A DNA stretch of 6,741 nucleotides from Elusimicrobiota bacterium. GTDB taxonomy: Bacteria; Elusimicrobiota; Elusimicrobia; UBA1565; UBA9628. Shown piece after piece: positions 4,070 through 6,741 of this stretch. The notes under the pieces are model-generated. The model worked only from the letters and a program-made list of their open reading frames with translations, was not told the DNA's origin and searched no databases. The stretch spans positions 1 through 6,741 of the forward strand of contig JAHFCD010000127.1 of assembly GCA_023249695.1 (NCBI GenBank). The letters are read 5' to 3'. Every line of letters starts with the position of its first letter. The stretch's first letter is position 1. Position numbers and translations under genes: made by a program.

Positions 4070-4368
4070 GCGCCACTGCGAAGAAGGCTGTTCACACCGA
4101 AGGACCGTGGTCCTACGAGAACGGCGACGACGTCGTCTACGGTGACGGAGGAGATGTCATCGCGGAGATCCCCGCGCATCGAACGAACGAGGACTGGCGA
4201 GATGACGCGCTCTTGATCGCGGCGGCGCCCGAGCTGCTGGCGGCCGCGAAGCTGGTTAAGGATGCGCTCGAAATGTGGGACGCCGACGGCGAGTTGAACT
4301 TCACGCAGACCGTGCGCGCCCTGCGTGCCGTCCGAGCCGCGATCGTCAAGGCCGAGGGCTCCTTATGA
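4066..4368 (+). CDS. Conserved small phage early protein ('IAAAPELL' type)
   Basis: A 100-residue protein in the early operon. It carries a signature I recall from a widespread family of phage and prophage hypothetical proteins: HTEGPWSYENG near the start (His-Thr-x-Gly-Pro-Trp), a predicted short beta sheet (DVVYGDGGDVIAEIP), then DDALLIAAAPELLAAAKLV, the family's 'NArLIAaAPdLLea' motif. In these relatives the function is unknown. The C-terminal helix (TVRALRAVRAAIVKAEG) is amphipathic and basic. Start ATG 4066 overlaps the upstream stop and the end overlaps the next ATG (ATGA at 4365-4368). Genes of this type usually sit in early replication/recombination cassettes, as here. Confidence 0.85.
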   Translation: MSATAKKAVHTEGPWSYENGDDVVYGDGGDVIAEIPAHRTNEDWRDDALLIAAAPELLAAAKLVKDALEMWDADGELNFTQTVRALRAVRAAIVKAEGSL

Positions 4369-4529
4369 ACGCCCCCGACTTCGACCGCCACCTTCCTCAG
4401 CCCGACTTCGACGAGTGCCCGCTCAGCTGCGCCTCGCAGAACGGCGGCGTGTGCGACTGCGCCGCGGCCGAGGAGAGCTGCGAGATCGAGGCCGCCGAGG
4501 CGGCCTTCGAAGCGCAGCGCTGCTATTAG
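4365..4529 (+). CDS. Small acidic Cys-rich protein of unknown function
   Basis: A 54-residue protein whose ATG overlaps the preceding stop, ending at TAG 4527-4529. It is strongly acidic and has six Cys, at 18, 22, 30, 32, 39 and 53 (CPLSC, then GGVCDC, then ESC), a spacing compatible with a small zinc-binding knuckle or disulfide-stabilised fold. There is no signal peptide, so a cytoplasmic metal-binding fold is more likely than disulfides. The C-terminal half is an Ala/Glu helix (EIEAAEAAFEAQ). No family recognised. It is the last member of the overlapping small-gene cluster before the 26-nt gap preceding the nuclease gene. Confidence 0.65.
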   Translation: MNAPDFDRHLPQPDFDECPLSCASQNGGVCDCAAAEESCEIEAAEAAFEAQRCY

Positions 4530-4544
4530 ACGGACCAACGACAC

Positions 4545-4549
4545 AGGAG
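4545..4549 (+). promoter_or_regulatory. Ribosome binding site AGGAG for the nuclease gene
   Basis: AGGAG lies 6 nt before ATG 4556 in the context CACAGGAGACGACC. Nearly the same leader (CACAGGAGAAACAC) precedes the ATPase gene at 5576, so the two genes share a translation signal. It fixes the nuclease start at 4556 although the frame is open upstream. Confidence 0.75.
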
Positions 4550-4555
4550 ACGACC

Positions 4556-5551
4556 ATGAAATTGCCCGCCCCCGCATACTACGTCGAAGACCCGAACGGA
4601 ACGCACCGCTACAAGATCACCGCGCTCGATAAGAAGACGATCCTCGCGCCCAAGCTCAAGTCAGTGACCGGAACGCTCGGCGTGATCAACAAGCCCCTCC
4701 TCATTCCGTGGGCCACGAACCAGGGCATCGCGCGCGCGATCGCGTCCCTGATCGCGAAGCCCGGCGACATCGACGCGACCGCCGCGTGGATCGCGGAAGC
4801 CATCAAGGCCGCCAAGAAGAGCACCGGCCGCGGACAGTCGTGGGCCGCGGCGCTCACCACGGCCATGGCGAAGAAGTACGAGTTCGGCGGCAAGCTCGAG
4901 CTGAGCGCCGCCTTCCTGGCGGCGCTCATCGAGGCCGCGTCCAAGCAGCCCGACAAGGTCAAGGACGAGGCCGCGGACATCGGCTCCATGGTCCACGCCG
5001 CGATCGAGGCGATCATCAAGGGAGAGGAGCCTCACGTCCCTGAGCGCATCGCGACCCCGGTCGCGGAGTTCCGCACCTGGTTCGCCGGCACCAAGACCGA
5101 GATCGTCGCGCAGGAGCTGGCGGTCGGCAGCGTGAAGCACCTCTTCGGCGGCCGCCTCGACGCGATCGGCGTCCGGAAGATCGACGGCAAATGGAGGTGG
5201 GGCATCGGCGACTGGAAGACGTCGGCCGGCATCTATGAGGAGATGGCTCTGCAGGTCGCCGGCGGCTACGCGATCGCGGCCGAGGAGCAGTTCCCCGGCC
5301 TCAAGATCGAATGGGCCGACATCGTGCGCTTCGCCAAGGCCGAGCCCTACGGCTCCGAGTCCAAGCCGGTCCTGAACATGGACGTCGCGCGGCGCGCCTT
5401 TCTCGGCGCCCTGCAGCTCGGCCGCGACCTCGAGACGGAGTTCTTCGGGCCCGCGTCGTACTCGACTTTCGAGGCCCGCGCGGCCGCCAAGGATGAGGGC
5501 AAGGCGAAGACGTCGGCGGCGATCAAGGCGCCGGCGGCGATCGGATTTTAA
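4556..5551 (+). CDS. PD-(D/E)XK exonuclease, RecB/Cas4-like, of the phage recombination module
   Basis: A 331-residue nuclease expected to resect double-stranded DNA ends for phage recombination. It opens with the SVTGTLGVINKPLLIPWA segment (36-53) seen before the nuclease core in related phage proteins. It then has an Ala-rich helical region (60-135), DIGSMVHAAIE (141-151; RecB-family His, H147), E187, GGRLDAI with metal-binding D202, GIGDWKTS with D219 and K221 (the D-x-K motif), and ALQVAGGYA with Q233 and Y238 (the Q-x-x-x-Y motif). The order His, Asp, (D/E)xK, QxxxY is diagnostic of the RecB/Cas4/AddB-type superfamily. The C-terminus is Ala/Lys-rich and probably flexible. It sits immediately before a Sak4-like ATPase, matching exonuclease plus annealase/recombinase pairing. 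No cysteines for a Cas4-type iron-sulfur cluster are visible. Confidence 0.9.
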   Translation: MKLPAPAYYVEDPNGTHRYKITALDKKTILAPKLKSVTGTLGVINKPLLIPWATNQGIARAIASLIAKPGDIDATAAWIAEAIKAAKKSTGRGQSWAAALTTAMAKKYEFGGKLELSAAFLAALIEAASKQPDKVKDEAADIGSMVHAAIEAIIKGEEPHVPERIATPVAEFRTWFAGTKTEIVAQELAVGSVKHLFGGRLDAIGVRKIDGKWRWGIGDWKTSAGIYEEMALQVAGGYAIAAEEQFPGLKIEWADIVRFAKAEPYGSESKPVLNMDVARRAFLGALQLGRDLETEFFGPASYSTFEARAAAKDEGKAKTSAAIKAPAAIGF

Positions 5552-5575
5552 GTCGCACAACCACAGGAGAAACAC

Positions 5576-6427
5576 ATGACCACCAACACGACGGAGAAGC
5601 CGGCGGCCAGCATCTTGGTCCAGCCGCGCGAGAAGAAGAAGAAGGGGGGCATGATCACGGCGGGCATCGTCGTGATCGTCGGCCTCGAGAAGTCCAGCAA
5701 GTCGACGTTGATGGCGTCCTCGGGCGCCTACGTGATCAACCTCGACGCCGGTGACGCGGATCACATCGACGGCCGCATCCACGACATCGTGGAGGAGCGG
5801 GACGAGGACGGCAACATCACGAAGTCGCGCCTCGCGATCTTCCGCGAGGTCATCACCGCCGTCATGGCTGACCCGTCGATCCAGATCGTCGGCTTGGACA
5901 CGTTCGGGACCTTCGTCAAGCTGCAGGCGCAGGAGATCGCCGAGGCCGCCGGCCTCAAGTCGATCACCGACCGCAAGGAGGGCGTCAACGGCTACGCGCT
6001 GTGGGATGAGCTCGCCGCCCGCACGGAGCGCTTCATCAACATGATGCGCACCTCGGGGAAGTTGTTCATCATCGCGGCCCACTGCAAGGCGCCCGAGCTC
6101 AACGACGAGAAGCAGGTGGTGATCCCCTCCGGGATCGACACCTACAACAAGCCCGGCACCATGCTCGCCCGCCGCGCCGACCTGATCGGCTACGCCTACA
6201 AGAAGGAGGTCGCCGGCAAGAACGAGTACCGGCTCTCCTTCCAGGGCGGGCCGCTCGGCGCGTGGGGATCGCGCGTCGACGCGCTCAACGACAAGACGGT
6301 CAAGCTCGACAAGAAGAACCCCTGGGCGTCGCTGTTGGCGGCCGCCGAAGGACCGCAGGACGCGGCGGCCGAGCCGGCCGTCGAGACGAAACCTAAGAAG
6401 GCCGAGAAATCTCGGGGAGGCAAGTAG
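5576..6427 (+). CDS. Sak4-like P-loop ATPase (RecA-fold single-strand annealing/recombination protein), atypical Walker A
   Basis: A 283-residue RecA-fold NTPase of the phage AAA_24/Sak4 type, implicated in single-strand annealing or strand exchange. A basic N-terminal tail leads to ITAGIVVIVGLEKSSKSTLM (27-46), where the P-loop reads G36-LEKSS-K42-S43. The usual Gly before the Lys is Ser41. INLDAGD (54-60) follows the family's Asp-rich strand 2, IQIVGLDTFG (102-111) is Walker B with D108, and LFIIAAHCK (163-171) is a sensor-like strand. MLARRADLIGYAYKK (196-210) and the beta-rich C-terminus follow family layout. The tail (250-283) is Ala/Lys-rich and probably disordered. It begins 24 bp after the nuclease gene with an AGGAGA ribosome site, and the next gene starts 3 bp after its stop. 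Sak4 itself is known from phage PAS-1-like systems; the assignment here is from motifs and context. Confidence 0.85.
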   Translation: MTTNTTEKPAASILVQPREKKKKGGMITAGIVVIVGLEKSSKSTLMASSGAYVINLDAGDADHIDGRIHDIVEERDEDGNITKSRLAIFREVITAVMADPSIQIVGLDTFGTFVKLQAQEIAEAAGLKSITDRKEGVNGYALWDELAARTERFINMMRTSGKLFIIAAHCKAPELNDEKQVVIPSGIDTYNKPGTMLARRADLIGYAYKKEVAGKNEYRLSFQGGPLGAWGSRVDALNDKTVKLDKKNPWASLLAAAEGPQDAAAEPAVETKPKKAEKSRGGK

Positions 6428-6430
6428 ACC

Positions 6431-6741
6431 ATGGCCAAGTTCAAATTCGGCGCGGACGGTTCCGCGGAAGCCGGCAACTATCAGCCCGTTCCGGACGGCG
6501 AGTACGTCCTGGGCGTGAGCGAGGTCGAGCTCGTGGAGACCTCCACCGGCAAGCCGATGCTCAAGCTCGAGCTGGCGATCGACGAGGGACCTTACATCGG
6601 CCGCAAGGTCTGGACGAACATCGTCTTCAACGCCAAGGGAGAGGCCGGGCACGGTTTGACCATCCAGGCGCTCAAGGCGTTCGGCTTCGAGGCCGACGGC
6701 GACCTCGAGATCGACACCGACGAATGGAAGGGGCGGACCTG
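6431..6741 (+). CDS. DUF669-family phage protein, 3' truncated by the window edge
   Basis: 103 full codons are visible from ATG 6431, preceded by GGGGAGG (6414-6420) inside the end of the ATPase gene. The sequence follows the DUF669 pattern I recall: a short N-terminus (MAKFKFG), NYQPVPDGEYVLGVSEVEL (26-43 region) corresponding to 'lpaGeYea.itea', TSTGKPMLKLELAI, then GPYIGRKVWTNIVFN, the 'eG.y.Grklw..l' element, and an Ala/Phe helix (LTIQALKAFGF). DUF669 proteins are consistently found with phage annealases/Sak4 proteins and exonucleases, and are suspected to bind single-stranded DNA; their function is not settled. The reading frame continues beyond 6741. Confidence 0.85.
   Translation, partial: MAKFKFGADGSAEAGNYQPVPDGEYVLGVSEVELVETSTGKPMLKLELAIDEGPYIGRKVWTNIVFNAKGEAGHGLTIQALKAFGFEADGDLEIDTDEWKGRT

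Noticed and set aside
4661..6652. Leftward 663-residue ORF opposite the nuclease, ATPase and DUF669 genes
   Set aside because: It is longer than any real gene here, but its composition (Arg, Leu, Asp, Gly, Val repeats) is the mirror of GC-ending codons. The opposite strand carries three recognisable families with ribosome sites.
1..6741. Very frequent GATC and GCGATC strings as a regulatory or methylation signal
   Set aside because: They are explained by Ile codons being almost always ATC after codons ending in G or C, so no special signal is needed.

Overview
The window looks like part of the genome of a temperate tailed phage (Caudoviricetes) from a high-GC bacterium. Codon third positions are almost always G or C in every gene called here. 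The host cannot be named from this sequence. A lipobox protein with Gly at +2 would fit a Gram-negative host, but that is weak evidence.

Layout: (1) 1-367, the end of a rightward block: the C-terminus of a protein resembling LLH-family phage holins, then a small Arg-rich ORF in the same frame. (2) 333-592, a probable phage attachment site (attP). It holds the 3' half of a tRNA-Leu gene (anticodon CAG, long variable arm, T-arm, acceptor strand), flanked by two near-identical G-rich direct repeats that look like integrase arm sites, and closed by a strong hairpin around the integrase stop codon. Because phage-like sequence lies on both sides and the tRNA has no 5' half, this reads as attP in a free, circular or permuted phage genome rather than as a prophage/host junction. 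(3) 543-3155, a leftward lysogeny operon of four overlapping genes: LexA/CI-like repressor, lipoprotein, a 126-residue unknown, and tyrosine integrase. (4) 3156-3429, a divergent control region with overlapping back-to-back promoters, an 11-bp-phased operator-like repeat, and a roughly 225-nt untranslated rightward leader with interleaved inverted repeats. (5) 3430-4529, a tightly coupled cassette of small early genes: a Cro-like HTH protein, an excisionase-like winged-helix protein and three small proteins. (6) 4556-6741, a recombination/replication module: a PD-(D/E)XK exonuclease of the RecB/Cas4 type, a Sak4-like P-loop ATPase, and the start of a DUF669 protein that runs off the window.

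The inferred circuit is a classic lysis-lysogeny switch. The repressor and Cro-like protein would compete at 3168-3204; integrase and a probable excisionase would act at attP; the early operon would supply recombination functions. The less ordinary points are: a repressor whose catalytic Ser and cleavage-site Gly are both replaced; a lipoprotein embedded in the lysogeny operon; an interleaved-repeat leader RNA; and a Sak4-like ATPase whose P-loop lacks the Gly before the Lys. I see no CRISPR array, insertion sequence or complete RNA gene.
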